The notes beneath the pieces were generated by a model. It worked only from the letters and a program-made list of their open reading frames with translations. It had not been told where the DNA came from and made no database searches. 64,000 nt of DNA, from the NCBI GenBank assembly GCA_025370845.1, contig JAMXFF010000038.1:1-64000 (forward strand), in the 5' to 3' direction. Shown here in pieces: positions 1-9,162 of the stretch. Numbering within the stretch: the stretch's first letter is position 1; each line of letters opens with the position of its first letter. Made by a program: the position numbers and the translations under genes. The DNA comes from Laspinema palackyanum D2a. Its GTDB lineage: Bacteria > Cyanobacteriota > Cyanobacteriia > Cyanobacteriales > Laspinemataceae.

Positions 1-120
1 TAAGAGAAGAGAACGACTGAAGTCGTTACTACGAACTAAGAGAAGAGAACGACTGAAGTCGTTACTACGAACTAAGAAAGAAATACTTTCTTCTGTTTGT
101 AGTAACGACTTCAGTCGTTT
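1..120. repeat. Short tandem repeat with an inverted copy
   Basis: Two adjacent, identical 36-bp units occupy 1-36 and 37-72. Each contains the palindrome ACGACTGAAGTCGT followed by TACTACGAAC. An inverted copy of the palindromic part (GTTTGTAGTAACGACTTCAG) lies at 95-120, so the region can fold into a long hairpin. Related copies occur at about 33618-33677. There are no spacers, so this is not a CRISPR array. It is probably a dispersed intergenic repeat downstream of the asparaginase gene. Confidence 0.8.
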
Positions 121-162
121 CCGGATTTCCGGAGTCAACGGATTAATAAAACAATCTCTGAC

Positions 163-1116
163 CTAAAGCATGGACAATTCCCCTAAAACATCGAGACGTT
201 TATAGGGATTGAGGGTGATATGGGTTTCTGAGAGAGTCTCAGCGATCGCAGGGTCGATCCATCCCAATTGTTTCAGCAGGTGAATCGCTACGGCGTGTTT
301 TGCCCGTTTGCTGCCATCCATGACTTTGATGGCTAAACCCATGCCTTCCCCTTCTCGTCCGATGCAGAGAACGCCTTCGGCACCGCCTTTACTCACCAGT
401 TCCCCTTCGCTTAAGCGCATCAGTTCGGTATCGAACTCCCCGGGTCCCGAAATTAAGGCGGGATGATGGGTCATGGCCCGCACAATGCGCTCCATATCGA
501 CGTTATCCCCTGAACACAAATGGGCGTACAGAGAGGCCATTTGACCTAATTCCATCAGATAGGTGGGTGCGCCACAGTCATCCCGGGCACTGATGAACTC
601 TTCGGCTGGCATTCGCAGCAATTCAGCAACTTTGGTGATAATCAAGCGCTGTACCGGGTGATTCTTCTGGGTATAGGTTTCCAGGGGAAAATTGCGCTGT
701 TTGCAGACGGCTAACATTCCGGCGTGTTTGCCGGAACAGTTATGGCTCAGGGGACTGTCTTTGCCCGGAGGGGTGGGACAGTGCAGGGCGGTGGTATCGA
801 CATCACAGCGCCAAAGGACGTTAAAGGCTTGCCGCGCCTGTTCGATGCTTCCTTTGTGGGAACTGCAAATAATGGCGAGGTCGCGATCGTTGAGACCGAA
901 GCGTTCTAGGGTGCCGGTGGTGGTCACTGCTAGGGCTTGAAAGGGCTTGAGGGCGCTGCGGATGAAGGCGGTGGTTTCTGAGTTACCGGCAACGGACAAA
1001 ACCCGCCCTCGGTTGTCACAAACAACGGCCTGGACGTGATGGACTGATTCAATAATTCCTTCGCGCAGCAAGCGGACTTCCAGGGCTGCTGCTGCGGTAC
1101 GTTTTCCCATTGTCAT
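163..1116 (-). CDS. Asparaginase (AnsA/Rhizobium-type, asparaginase II family)
   Basis: The 317-residue product matches the thermolabile Rhizobium etli-type asparaginase family, which hydrolyses L-asparagine to aspartate and ammonia in the cytoplasm. Recognisable blocks are RSALKPFQAL near residue 53, SSHKGS near 85, the SHNCSGKHAGM segment near 123-133, DDCGAPTY near 178 and GGAEGVLCIG near 243. The length is typical and no signal peptide is visible. Two ATG codons (1116 and 1110) could start translation. It is the last gene of a minus-strand run, separated by about 110 bp from the ycf36-like gene upstream. The specificity is inferred from family membership. Confidence 0.85.
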   Translation of the reverse strand: MTMGKRTAAAALEVRLLREGIIESVHHVQAVVCDNRGRVLSVAGNSETTAFIRSALKPFQALAVTTTGTLERFGLNDRDLAIICSSHKGSIEQARQAFNVLWRCDVDTTALHCPTPPGKDSPLSHNCSGKHAGMLAVCKQRNFPLETYTQKNHPVQRLIITKVAELLRMPAEEFISARDDCGAPTYLMELGQMASLYAHLCSGDNVDMERIVRAMTHHPALISGPGEFDTELMRLSEGELVSKGGAEGVLCIGREGEGMGLAIKVMDGSKRAKHAVAIHLLKQLGWIDPAIAETLSETHITLNPYKRLDVLGELSML

Positions 1117-1224
1117 GGGTTAAATTTTATGCCTTTATATTGGATAGATTGGGTCAATGTTCAGGGTCAGCGGGTCCTAGGTCTTGGGTAAGACGCGGAA
1201 CGAACTGCCCTGGTACTGCCTTGT

Positions 1225-1725
1225 TTATACCAAATTCCACACGATCGCACCGAGGAGGACCAAGATGCCGAGGATGGCAAAGGTTCGATGCAGGCGATCG
1301 AGGATGGGTTGGATTTGATGGCTGACAACGAGGCGATCGCGGGTTAAAATTTCCGGGGTTTTCGGCCAGGTTTGACCGTCGTACCAGCCGGATTCTTCAT
1401 AGAAGATGGTGGCATTGAAGAGGCGATCGCGCACATAGCGCCAGCCAAAGTAGAGTCTCAAGAGCAATAAGGTCAAAATTAATCCGCCACCCCCGGTACT
1501 TCCGAGGATAAACTGACCCAAGGCTTTGGCAGGCGGAAAACTGGCTGCTGCCACGGGGGCACAGACTGCCACGGATACTCCCAAAATCCAGGCCATTTTA
1601 CTCAAATAGCCTTTGATATCACGGGTCGCCCAGCTAAAAAAACAGGACTCCTGAAGCTCTTGATATTCATTGAGCGGTTGCCAATCGGGAGGTACTGGGC
1701 AGGCAGACACAGACGAAACCCTCAT
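1225..1725 (-). CDS. ycf36: CGLD27/Ycf36 family membrane protein
   Basis: The 166-residue protein belongs to the CGLD27 (DUF1230, plastid Ycf36) family of cyanobacteria and photosynthetic eukaryotes. Typical signs are the N-terminal CPVPPDWQPLNEYQEL block at about residues 9-24, the SCFFSWATRD motif near 27-36, two hydrophobic segments (about 45-65 and 75-92), the YFGWRYVRDRL block and a C-terminal hydrophobic helix. The family is linked to photosynthetic function but its biochemical role is not settled. The start lies only 9 bp after the rsfS stop, so the two genes are likely co-transcribed. Confidence 0.85.
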   Translation of the reverse strand: MRVSSVSACPVPPDWQPLNEYQELQESCFFSWATRDIKGYLSKMAWILGVSVAVCAPVAAASFPPAKALGQFILGSTGGGGLILTLLLLRLYFGWRYVRDRLFNATIFYEESGWYDGQTWPKTPEILTRDRLVVSHQIQPILDRLHRTFAILGILVLLGAIVWNLV

Positions 1726-1734
1726 CGCTATTTC

Positions 1735-2169
1735 TTATGGTGTGCCATTGAGTTCGGCACTCAGGTCTAGGCGTTCGCCATGTCCCCAAAATGCCTCTAA
1801 ATTGTAATACTCCCGTTCGGTAGGCATCAAGATATGAACGATCACGTCGCCATAGTCTTGGACCAGCCAACTGCCATGATACTGTCCTTCGACTCTGCGC
1901 GGAGCCCGTTGGCACTCTTGTTCCGCTTGATGGGCGATCGAATCAGAAATGGCCCGGACCTGGACTCGGGAATAGCCGGTGACGATAATAAAATAGTCGG
2001 CGAGATAGGAGACTTCCGACACCCGCAACACGATCAGATCGCCCCCTTTGCGGTCATCTGCGGCCCTGGCGATCGCCACGGCTAAACGGTAGCTTTCGGA
2101 GTCGGTTGCGGTTTGAGCGGTTTCTCGGGTTAAGGCGCTAGTCGATTGAATCGAGGAAGAATCGGTCAT
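1735..2169 (-). CDS. rsfS: Ribosome silencing factor RsfS (Iojap/YbeB family)
   Basis: This 144-residue protein has the complete Iojap/RsfS core: SYLADYFIIVTGYSRVQV (about residues 54-71) followed by WLVQDYGDVIVHI (about 101-113) and a YNLE segment. The family binds ribosomal protein L14 on the large subunit and blocks subunit joining under nutrient stress. The first ~25 residues are Ser/Thr-rich and variable. It lies directly upstream of ycf36 and about 150 bp downstream of yqeK; the rsfS-yqeK neighbourhood is common in bacteria, which supports the call. Confidence 0.93.
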   Translation of the reverse strand: MTDSSSIQSTSALTRETAQTATDSESYRLAVAIARAADDRKGGDLIVLRVSEVSYLADYFIIVTGYSRVQVRAISDSIAHQAEQECQRAPRRVEGQYHGSWLVQDYGDVIVHILMPTEREYYNLEAFWGHGERLDLSAELNGTP

Positions 2170-2317
2170 TCACTCTCCATTAGTTGTAGAAGTTTTGGGC
2201 GGGTTTAGTTGTTTATCTGAGAATTTTTACTCAATTTTTTTCTCAAAAAGCCGATTCTCTCGGGACTGAGAGTTTATATCGGATTTAATGAGATTTTTGA
2301 GTTCATGCTAACAAATT

Positions 2318-2932
2318 TTAGGCGCTAATGCGATCGCTTGCGGATACTCTTTGGGTCCGATGCTGTTCTTTGCTCTGTTGCATGGCCCAATTGCGGGTTA
2401 AGATCGTCCGGGGGTGAATCATCCGTTGGTGTTCGACGAGGTGGCGGATGCAGTAGTCCCCCGTCTGCCACACCGCTGCGACGAGATTTTCAAAGCAAAT
2501 TTGCCGCAACTGTTCGAGTTCGGCGCTGGTCCCTCGTCCCGGTTCTAAGGTATCCGCCACATAAACCACACAACTGAGTTGGCTCATTTGTGGACTGCCT
2601 AGGGTATGATTGCGAATTGCCTCTAAAATGTCTTCGTCTTTTACCCCAAACTCATCTCTGGCAACGATCGCGCTCACCTCTGCGTGTAAAAGATGGGGTT
2701 CCCCGGTTAAGATTTCATCCAGTTCTAAGCCTTCAGTTTGAGCGATTTGCAACAATCGCTGAGGTTTGAAATATTTGGCTAAATCATGCATTAAACCCGC
2801 TTGTTTGGCTTTTTCTACATCGAGTTGATGATGTTCAGCGAGTTCCCCACAGAATGTTTCTACGCGCACAATATGTTGCAGTCGCGGGGGAGTGACGTGA
2901 TGTTCTAACCAACTTAAGATGCGATCGCGCAT
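2318..2932 (-). CDS. yqeK: YqeK-type HD-domain dinucleoside tetraphosphatase
   Basis: The 204-residue protein is an HD-superfamily hydrolase of the YqeK family, which hydrolyses diadenosine tetraphosphate symmetrically to ADP. Metal ligands can be traced: His20 in LQHIVRVE, His49-Asp50 in AGLMHDLAKYF, and later LHAEVSAIVARDEFG and IRNHTLG, followed by VVYVADTLEPGR. The last ~25 residues are a polar tail outside the core. Its start is 15 bp after the stop of the upstream glycosyltransferase, and rsfS follows downstream. Activity is inferred from the family. Confidence 0.9.
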   Translation of the reverse strand: MRDRILSWLEHHVTPPRLQHIVRVETFCGELAEHHQLDVEKAKQAGLMHDLAKYFKPQRLLQIAQTEGLELDEILTGEPHLLHAEVSAIVARDEFGVKDEDILEAIRNHTLGSPQMSQLSCVVYVADTLEPGRGTSAELEQLRQICFENLVAAVWQTGDYCIRHLVEHQRMIHPRTILTRNWAMQQSKEQHRTQRVSASDRISA

Positions 2933-2947
2933 TATGCTTTCAATCTC

Positions 2948-4210
2948 CTACTTAGGCCCGGACCGTTTATGTTTTCCTTTGCGGCAGGCGATGACTTCTT
3001 CAAACAAGGCTTCGTATTTATTTAAAGTCTCCTCAAAGGCATAATGGGCGATCGCATACTCTCGACCTTGCCGACCCAAAGCCTCGGTTTTTTCCGGTTT
3101 TTTATACAGATCTAAAATCGCATTCGCCAGGGCTTCCGGGTCTTCCGGAGTGACCACAATTCCCCCCTCACTATTTTTAATCGCTTGCGCTGCCGTCCCT
3201 GTGGCTGGCACTGAAGCCACAATCGCCCGCCCACTGGACAGTAATACCGGAATTTTGGAGGGCATATTAAATCCAATGACATTATGCTTTTGTAGCACTA
3301 GCCCCACATCGATCCCCCCTAACATCTCCGGTAGGGTTTCTCTCGATTGAAACGGCAACAAGGTGACATTATTCGCCCCAAACATTTCACAATATTCTTT
3401 CACCCGGCCTAGGGCTTTCTGTTCTCCCACCACCACAAAGGCAATGTCCGGAATATGGCTCAGTCTCCCCGCTGCTTTGATTGCCGTGGGCAAATCCTGG
3501 GTTAGGGCAATATTTCCCGAGTACAGCACCACAAATTTCCCATTCAACTGATGCTGATTCCGAAACTTATTCTCCTCTTTCGGTAAGGGCTTAATGAAAT
3601 TTGTATCTACCCAATTCGGAATTAAGGCAATTTTCTCCGCTGGCACGGATTTCCCTAACAAATTCTCCACAAATCCATCAGCAATTACGCTGATTTTATC
3701 CGCGCTGTGACAGGCAAATTTTTCTAATTCCGTAAAGGCTCGAATCACCTTTTGATTTTTCAACAACCCCACATGAACTGCCGCTTCATGTTGAATATCC
3801 TGAATATTTAAAACCACCGGACAGCCCATAATTCGCCCTAATAAAGTCGCCGGAATACAGACGGGCAAGGGTGGAACTGTTGCCAAAATGACCTGGGGAC
3901 GCCAACCCGTTAACGCCTGTGGAAAACTATTCAGGACAAAACTGCCATCGAGCAACACCCGGTCTATTAAGGACGGTTCCGGGCGAATATACACCAAACT
4001 GCGTTGAATTTTTACGCCGTTTCTGTCTTCATTAAAATACCATTTCCCCTGATATTCAGGGTAAATGCGGCGTTCTGGATAATTAGGCATCGCCGTGACG
4101 ACTCGGACTTCATGGCCTCGATTCACCAGTCCTTCTGCCAACTCGGTCATTAAAGGAGCGATACCGATCGGTTCAGGATGATAGTTGTAGGAATAAATCA
4201 GAATCCGCAT
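2948..4210 (-). CDS. Glycosyltransferase family 4 (WcaI-like)
   Basis: The product is a GT-B fold, GT4 retaining glycosyltransferase. The chosen ATG at 4210 gives the usual MRILIYSYNYHPEPIG opening; an in-frame TTG at 4228 would add six residues. N-terminal signs include PNYPERRIYPEYQGKW. The C-terminal nucleotide-sugar half has VVLYSGNIALTQDLPTAI, VVVGEQKALGRVKEY and VLLSSGRAIVASVPATGTAA. It resembles WcaI-type enzymes of exopolysaccharide synthesis; donor and acceptor cannot be read from sequence. It sits upstream of yqeK with a 15-bp gap. Confidence 0.85.
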   Translation of the reverse strand: MRILIYSYNYHPEPIGIAPLMTELAEGLVNRGHEVRVVTAMPNYPERRIYPEYQGKWYFNEDRNGVKIQRSLVYIRPEPSLIDRVLLDGSFVLNSFPQALTGWRPQVILATVPPLPVCIPATLLGRIMGCPVVLNIQDIQHEAAVHVGLLKNQKVIRAFTELEKFACHSADKISVIADGFVENLLGKSVPAEKIALIPNWVDTNFIKPLPKEENKFRNQHQLNGKFVVLYSGNIALTQDLPTAIKAAGRLSHIPDIAFVVVGEQKALGRVKEYCEMFGANNVTLLPFQSRETLPEMLGGIDVGLVLQKHNVIGFNMPSKIPVLLSSGRAIVASVPATGTAAQAIKNSEGGIVVTPEDPEALANAILDLYKKPEKTEALGRQGREYAIAHYAFEETLNKYEALFEEVIACRKGKHKRSGPK

Positions 4211-4898
4211 AAAATGAGTGGTAGTCAAGGGAGTGCTGTTTTAATTGTTGGGGAAAATGCCCATCACTCTGAATTTCTGCCGTCTTCAAGATTGCCCTGT
4301 GTTAAGACATTTTACCCAGACCCGGGGGCAAGGGAACAGGATAGATAAGGAATACACTTGATCCCGGAGCAACCTGTAAGGGTCATTGTACTCACAATTC
4401 TAATTTCAGTCTCCTCAAGGATCCCTGAGTGGAGGCCATCCCAGGGGTTGGGTCAGATTGCTGCTCAAACATGACTTGTTTTTGCCGCGATGATCTCGGG
4501 GAAAGAAAGATTTTAGATCCATTGAATTGTTTTCCCGCTTACCGGACTGCTCCTGTGGTTGGCCTTTTTTCTATCGCCTTTTTGGTAGTTGCACGCCTCA
4601 GTGATTGGGCCCAATGGCCGAACTCGTTTTGGTCACCCTACAGGTTATCTTATTATATTATAGTCAAAAAAATACAGGGCCCACATCCACCCCATCATCA
4701 TAGCCGCACCCACCTCTATCCTGGAGATGATTGCCCTTGAGGATTTTAAATTTTGTTTAAATTTTGTTTAAATTTCGGTTGCCTGCCTCTTGCTTGGGCC
4801 TTTTTTTAGCTTCGCAAAATCACCTGGGGGTTTTGGCTCTCCATCCTCCCTCCCGATCCAAAACCCTGAATCCTGATTTAACCTCCCAATCAATCGGT
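4211..4898. other. Intergenic region, no gene recognised
   Basis: About 690 bp without a credible coding region. An AT-rich stretch near 4745-4775 has a short tandem motif (AAATTTTGTTT twice), and a GC-rich segment lies near 4670-4720. No RNA gene was recognised. It may hold the promoter of the glycosyltransferase-yqeK-rsfS run (inference). Confidence 0.5.
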
Positions 4899-5573
4899 CT
4901 AACTTCTCTTGACTTGTAACTTGCCAATTTTAAAGTTAACCACGGTAGAAAATACCGAAACAATGAAGTAAAACAAGCGAATTACCCAACCTCTACCGGC
5001 GTATAAATAACCCACCAATTCTGGACTTAATCGAGTAATCCGAGCAAATCTAGCTTTACTTTTCCTCTCTAATTCTTCTAATTCTACCATTTCTTTTTCT
5101 CGGACTGGCAAGGAGGGTGATTTAGCGGTATAAATATAATATCCAATAAATCCCTCTTGTTGAGGGGTATTTTGTCTCAAAAAAGAATTGGTGATTAATT
5201 CCGCTTGATTATAAGAAATATTTTCTTCAGCCGAAAACAGTTGAACCCAGTTATAATATCTAAAAATAGTGCCTGTACTAAAAATCAAGGGAACTAATAC
5301 CGCTAAGGTTAAACCACTGACTCGGGAGGCAAAGTAACGGGGTAACAGAATGGTGGCTACGCCAAATCCCATGCCCAAAATCCCAAATACAATGATATTC
5401 AGAAGTTCCATGATTTCTAGGCTTAAAAGTGCGTCGCCTATGAGGGGAATTTTATAGACGAGGGCATCCCCAAGCAGAATGGAGATAAATTTGATGACTA
5501 ATGCGATCGCTACGACTGCACAAGTCACTACAAGATACAGCAAGGTGCGGCCCACAAGTTTTAGGTAAAGCAT
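4899..5573 (-). CDS. Conserved hypothetical multi-pass membrane protein
   Basis: A protein of 224 residues starting at the ATG at 5573, chosen because GGAGAG lies five bases upstream; an upstream in-frame start at 5615 has no such site. Hydrophobic segments are visible at about residues 5-32, 45-75 and 80-105, with a last one near the C terminus (WVIRLFYFIVSVFSTVVNF). Between them lies a polar region (about 110-180) with YNWVQLFSAEENISYNQAEL and a charged EKEMVELEELERKSKARF helix. I do not recognise the family. It stands alone between two long spacers. Confidence 0.6.
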   Translation of the reverse strand: MLYLKLVGRTLLYLVVTCAVVAIALVIKFISILLGDALVYKIPLIGDALLSLEIMELLNIIVFGILGMGFGVATILLPRYFASRVSGLTLAVLVPLIFSTGTIFRYYNWVQLFSAEENISYNQAELITNSFLRQNTPQQEGFIGYYIYTAKSPSLPVREKEMVELEELERKSKARFARITRLSPELVGYLYAGRGWVIRLFYFIVSVFSTVVNFKIGKLQVKRS

Positions 5574-5923
5574 TAGCTCTCCGTAAAAGTCAAAAATACA
5601 GGCTGATAATAACATTTTGCACGGTTCCGATTGTTGGGGGCCTCTTTACGGAACGGCCCTCTCTCGGTTTACTCCTCAATTCCCTCCCCCCTCGACAGCA
5701 CCCTAGGACCACCTTGAAGCCGGGGTGGAGCCTCTCCCAGGGTCGGAAAGATATTTCGTTCTAGCAAGTTTACGGTAGAGTGGTCAGCCAATTTCATATC
5801 CTTAATTGCCAACGGTTAATTTGTTGCCTCTTTGTCAGGATGTTGTAACGAAATGTTGCAGTTTTCAAAACTATAGGTTAAGTTATATTACAGAGACTTG
5901 ACTAACTAGGAGTTTTCTGAATC

Positions 5924-6067
5924 ATGGATGATACCAAAGCAAAATTCGGATTTACAGAGTTCGCGGAAACCTGGAATGGTCGTCTGGCAATGCTAGGTTT
6001 TGTGATTGGTGTGGCAACTGAGTTGCTGACGGGACATGGCATTCTGTCTCAGATCGGACTCATGTAA
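5924..6067 (+). CDS. High-light-inducible protein (HLIP/Scp)
   Basis: A 47-residue protein that starts MDDTKAKFGFTEFAETWN and continues with NGRLAMLGFVIGVATELLTG. The E-x-x-N-G-R-x-A-M-x-G-F chlorophyll-binding motif of the single-helix light-harvesting-like (HLIP/SCP) family is complete. These thylakoid proteins bind chlorophyll and carotenoid and protect photosystem assembly intermediates under light stress. ACTAGGAG lies upstream of the ATG as a ribosome binding site. A strong terminator follows 51 bp after the stop, so it is monocistronic. Confidence 0.95.
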   Translation: MDDTKAKFGFTEFAETWNGRLAMLGFVIGVATELLTGHGILSQIGLM

Positions 6068-6118
6068 CTTTTAAAAATATTTTTCTTTCCTTCCCAGAGA
6101 ATCAAGCGAACAACCTGA

Positions 6119-6156
6119 TGCCTGAAAGTACCAAGACTACTTTCAGGCACTTTTTT
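6119..6156 (+). terminator. Rho-independent terminator of the HLIP gene
   Basis: A perfect 12-bp stem (TGCCTGAAAGTA at 6119-6130 pairing with 6138-6149), a 7-nt loop, then C and six T residues at 6151-6156. It lies just downstream of the HLIP stop codon on the same strand. Confidence 0.93.
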
Positions 6157-6221
6157 GTCCGGGGAACGAGCAACTTTGAATCAAATCTGCTTTTCTGGAG
6201 TGCGATCGCCCCGCTTGGAAC

Positions 6222-7310
6222 TCAATCCCCGTCCGGATGATCCATCCCGGGGTCCTCGGATTCAAAAATTGCGCCTAGCTGGAGCAACTCTTGTTTCAGG
6301 GATTCGGAAACACCCACCGTCTGAGCAAATCGTGCCCGATCGCAAATCACTCCAGTCCACTCCACGCGACTGACATCGGCACCGGTGAAGTCAGCATCGG
6401 TTAAGTTTGCCCGACTCAAATCCGCATTTTTAAGAACGGCATCCACCAAACAGATCCCCGAGAGATTTGCCCCCCGCAGATAAGCGGCACTAAAATTAGT
6501 CCGACGGGCGATCGCATTCGTCAGATTAGCCCGATTTAAGTTCGTGCGTAAATCCGCATCACTCAGATTAGCCCCACAGAGGTTAGTCCGGTTGAGATTG
6601 GCATTGGTTAACTGGGCGTGAGATAAATTCGCCCCCGCCAAATTCGCACTGGATAGATCCGCCAATTCCAGATAGGCATTGCTAAAATCGGAATTTGCCA
6701 ACTCGGCATGACTCAAGTCAGCATAATGGAAATCGAGATTGCTCAGATTCCCCCCAGCAAAATCCTCTAGGGGATTGAGTCCAAGACTCTGGGCGATCGC
6801 GATAAAATCATCGCTTTTGGTTTCAAAAAACAAATCCCGGGCGATCGCCAGTAAACGATCCAGGCAATCGCGCACCCGATCGCCATCCCCAAGATGCCGA
6901 TAAGACACTTTTAACTGATAGAGGAGGTGACCCTCCAAAGTTTTATCCGCCATTTCTATCGCGATCGCCATCCGGCGTTGTTGATAGGCGATCGCCAATT
7001 CATACTCTCCCAGAGTCGAATAAGCCGTTCCTAAATTTAACAGAGCATTCCCCTGTCCCTGGATATCCTCAAGATCTTCGGCGATCGCCAGATGTTGCTC
7101 GTAACAGCCCACTGCCGCTTTTAAATCTCCCAGGGCCTGATAGGCCGCCCCCATATTTCCCAGGGCCGCCCCTTCCCGACCTCGTTCAGCGGTTTCTCGA
7201 TAAAGGGTCGCCGCCTGACGCCAAGACTCCAGGGCCGCCTCAAACTCCCCCTGCTGATATTGGGCAATTCCCTCTTTTAGCAGTAAATCTCCTTCAATCG
7301 TCATGTTCAT
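6222..7310 (-). CDS. TPR plus pentapeptide-repeat protein
   Basis: Residues ~5-150 form TPR-like helices (EGIAQYQQGEFEAALESWRQA; GAAYQALGDLKAAVGCYEQ; LGTAYSTLGEYELAIAYQQ). Residues ~185-325 are pentapeptide repeats of the A(D/N)LxxAxL type, which fold into a right-handed quadrilateral beta-helix. The junction DFAGGNLSNLDFHYADLS and the ending LKQELLQLGAIFES resemble the next gene upstream. The start is the ATG at 7310; a GTG at 7313 is adjacent. Function is unknown, and a role as a scaffold for protein-protein contacts is only inference. The downstream neighbour is the oppositely oriented HLIP gene. Confidence 0.8.
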   Translation of the reverse strand: MNMTIEGDLLLKEGIAQYQQGEFEAALESWRQAATLYRETAERGREGAALGNMGAAYQALGDLKAAVGCYEQHLAIAEDLEDIQGQGNALLNLGTAYSTLGEYELAIAYQQRRMAIAIEMADKTLEGHLLYQLKVSYRHLGDGDRVRDCLDRLLAIARDLFFETKSDDFIAIAQSLGLNPLEDFAGGNLSNLDFHYADLSHAELANSDFSNAYLELADLSSANLAGANLSHAQLTNANLNRTNLCGANLSDADLRTNLNRANLTNAIARRTNFSAAYLRGANLSGICLVDAVLKNADLSRANLTDADFTGADVSRVEWTGVICDRARFAQTVGVSESLKQELLQLGAIFESEDPGMDHPDGD

Positions 7311-7381
7311 CACTTAAGCATCAGGTTAAGGAGGGAGCAATTCACTCTTGAATCAAACCGTTCCACGATGTTCGGGCAGTG

Positions 7382-8596
7382 TTAAGGCTCAAAAATAGCG
7401 CCCCTTGCCTTGAGGTCCCGTTCCATTTCCGCAGATAAACCCGAATCCAGCTTGAAACGAGCTTGATCCACATTAGCCCCAGTCAGGTTCGTATTCGTGA
7501 GATTGGTCATGACTAACCCCGCCTGATGTAAATCAGCCCCAGTTAGATTCGCCCCCGACAAGTCCGCATCGCTGAGATTGGCATTACTTAAATTGGCCTC
7601 TTGCAGATTGGCATTTTTCAGGGAGGCCCCGCTTAAAGAAGCCAGGGCCAAACTGCATCGATGGAGGTCTGCACCGGATAGATTGACATCGCTCAAGAGT
7701 GCACCACTGGCATCAGCCCCGGCTAATTTGGCCCCCGCCAAGTTCGCTTCACTCAAATCAATATCACTCAGGTCAGCACCGCGCAATTTTACCCCAGGGA
7801 GTTGGGCACCGCTGAGGTCTAGTCCCTGTAAGTTACAACCCCAGAGTTTGGCCCCGGCAAAATCCCGGGCGGGATCCATCCCGGCGAGTTTTGCCAGTTC
7901 GATAAAGTTATCGGTGGTGGCATCTAAAATTGGGGCGATCGCCTCCACAATCGGGGACAAGTCTCGATGAGGGGGAGCCTCTTCCACCGCCCTTGGTGCT
8001 TCCGGTGAGCCAGCATAGTGCAGTTCGGTCCGGGTGAGGTGCGGTTGGAACTGACGTTCCACGAGCGATCGCGTCAGCAGTCGCTCTAGGATGCCATGTT
8101 GATTGGGATTGATATCGTGGGGCCACAATCCTTCCGACTCTACCATCAGGATATTAGCCGCACTCACCTGGAATGTGGCTTGTACGCGCACAGGGGTTCC
8201 CTTGACTTGCAACCGGGCGAGTTTCAGAAGTCCTAGACTGCCTTTGAGGATGGAGCCATCCCCGCTAATCTCTAAAATCCAATGGGAAGGGGTTGGAGTT
8301 CCCGTGGTGACTTGACAGGAAATGGCTTGCGATGGCGAAGAAGCGATGTCTGCTAAGTCGGTGAGCAAACCGACGCCCTCCGGGAGGGTCGCATTTTCCA
8401 GATTTAACATCAGTTTGCCACCGCTCAACCCAAACTTAAAACGACCGCCCAGGACCTCTTGCCAGACTTCCTGAAAGTGTAAGGTCAGGTTCACATCGAG
8501 GAACGCGGTCTCATTGGGGGGATCTAGGATAGGGGTGCCGGTCAATTCAATAGACAGGCAATGGAACTGTGGACGATCAGAAGATGGTTGTTGCAT
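7382..8596 (-). CDS. DUF2993 (LmeA-like) plus pentapeptide-repeat protein
   Basis: A 404-residue protein with two parts. Residues ~10-190 resemble the DUF2993/LmeA-like phospholipid-binding fold common in cyanobacteria (LTLHFQEVWQEVLGGRFKFG; WILEISGDGSILKGSLGLLK; VQATFQVSAANILMVESEGLW). Residues ~235-390 are pentapeptide repeats entered through LAGMDPARDFAGAKLWGCNL and closed by MERDLKARGAIFEP. The repeat tail and its closing motif are shared with the downstream gene, suggesting a duplicated cassette attached to different N-terminal domains. No signal peptide is evident. The DUF2993 assignment is from pattern memory. Confidence 0.75.
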   Translation of the reverse strand: MQQPSSDRPQFHCLSIELTGTPILDPPNETAFLDVNLTLHFQEVWQEVLGGRFKFGLSGGKLMLNLENATLPEGVGLLTDLADIASSPSQAISCQVTTGTPTPSHWILEISGDGSILKGSLGLLKLARLQVKGTPVRVQATFQVSAANILMVESEGLWPHDINPNQHGILERLLTRSLVERQFQPHLTRTELHYAGSPEAPRAVEEAPPHRDLSPIVEAIAPILDATTDNFIELAKLAGMDPARDFAGAKLWGCNLQGLDLSGAQLPGVKLRGADLSDIDLSEANLAGAKLAGADASGALLSDVNLSGADLHRCSLALASLSGASLKNANLQEANLSNANLSDADLSGANLTGADLHQAGLVMTNLTNTNLTGANVDQARFKLDSGLSAEMERDLKARGAIFEP

Positions 8597-8897
8597 AACC
8601 CAGGCGCGAACGATCTGCTTCGGAATTTGCCTAAGCTTTTACCGTATCACGAGCTAGGGCATCCCATCTCAATTTGTCAGAAAACGACTCCCGGGCGATC
8701 GCTGATCGGGTTTAACCCCAAAAAAATTTAAGGGCGCTGCTTTTGAATTAAAGCAGGCCCTTATTGGAGGTCGAGGCAATTTAATAGTTAAATTCAACGG
8801 GCTAATATTAGCGAGAATCAGAGGCTCTCAGAAGTTTTGTCGCGATCGTCGGCACAGAATCGGATTAACCTTCACGATTCAAACCGACTATTTCGGA

Positions 8898-9089
8898 TTA
8901 GCTCATTGATGCGCCATTGCTGTTATAAGGCTGACAGCCATTAGACGGGCACTGGTTCGCATTGCTGTTCCAGCAATCGTTTTCGTCTAAACCAATTTCT
9001 TCCGCACTCCGGGTCAACATCGATTGCTGGCGATTTTTGGCGAGATGTTGATGACGAGTCATTCTTACGCGAGCTAGATCTTCAGACAT
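8898..9089 (-). CDS. Small conserved protein, copy A of a tandem pair
   Basis: A 63-residue protein with a strong ribosome binding site (AAAAGGAG upstream of the ATG). It shares with the next upstream gene an N-terminal core: A-R-x-x-M-x-R-H, then K-N-R-Q-Q-S-M-L, R-S-A-x-E-I-G-L-D. The C-terminal third is divergent and Asn/Cys/Ser-rich (three Cys). No signal peptide or membrane segment is visible. I do not recognise the family. The stop is about 300 bp from the DUF2993 gene start. Real expression is suggested by the RBS and by sequence conservation with the paralogue. Confidence 0.7.
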   Translation of the reverse strand: MSEDLARVRMTRHQHLAKNRQQSMLTRSAEEIGLDENDCWNSNANQCPSNGCQPYNSNGASMS

Positions 9090-9162
9090 TGGATTATTCT
9101 CCTTTTTTTATCGGTGAAATTTTACAAAAAAAATGATTGCTGCCAGGGACAATTCGATGGAC

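Noticed and set aside
1..72. Two direct 36-bp repeats resembling a CRISPR start
   Set aside because: The units are immediately adjacent without spacers, contain an internal palindrome and recur elsewhere as single copies; no cas gene is near.
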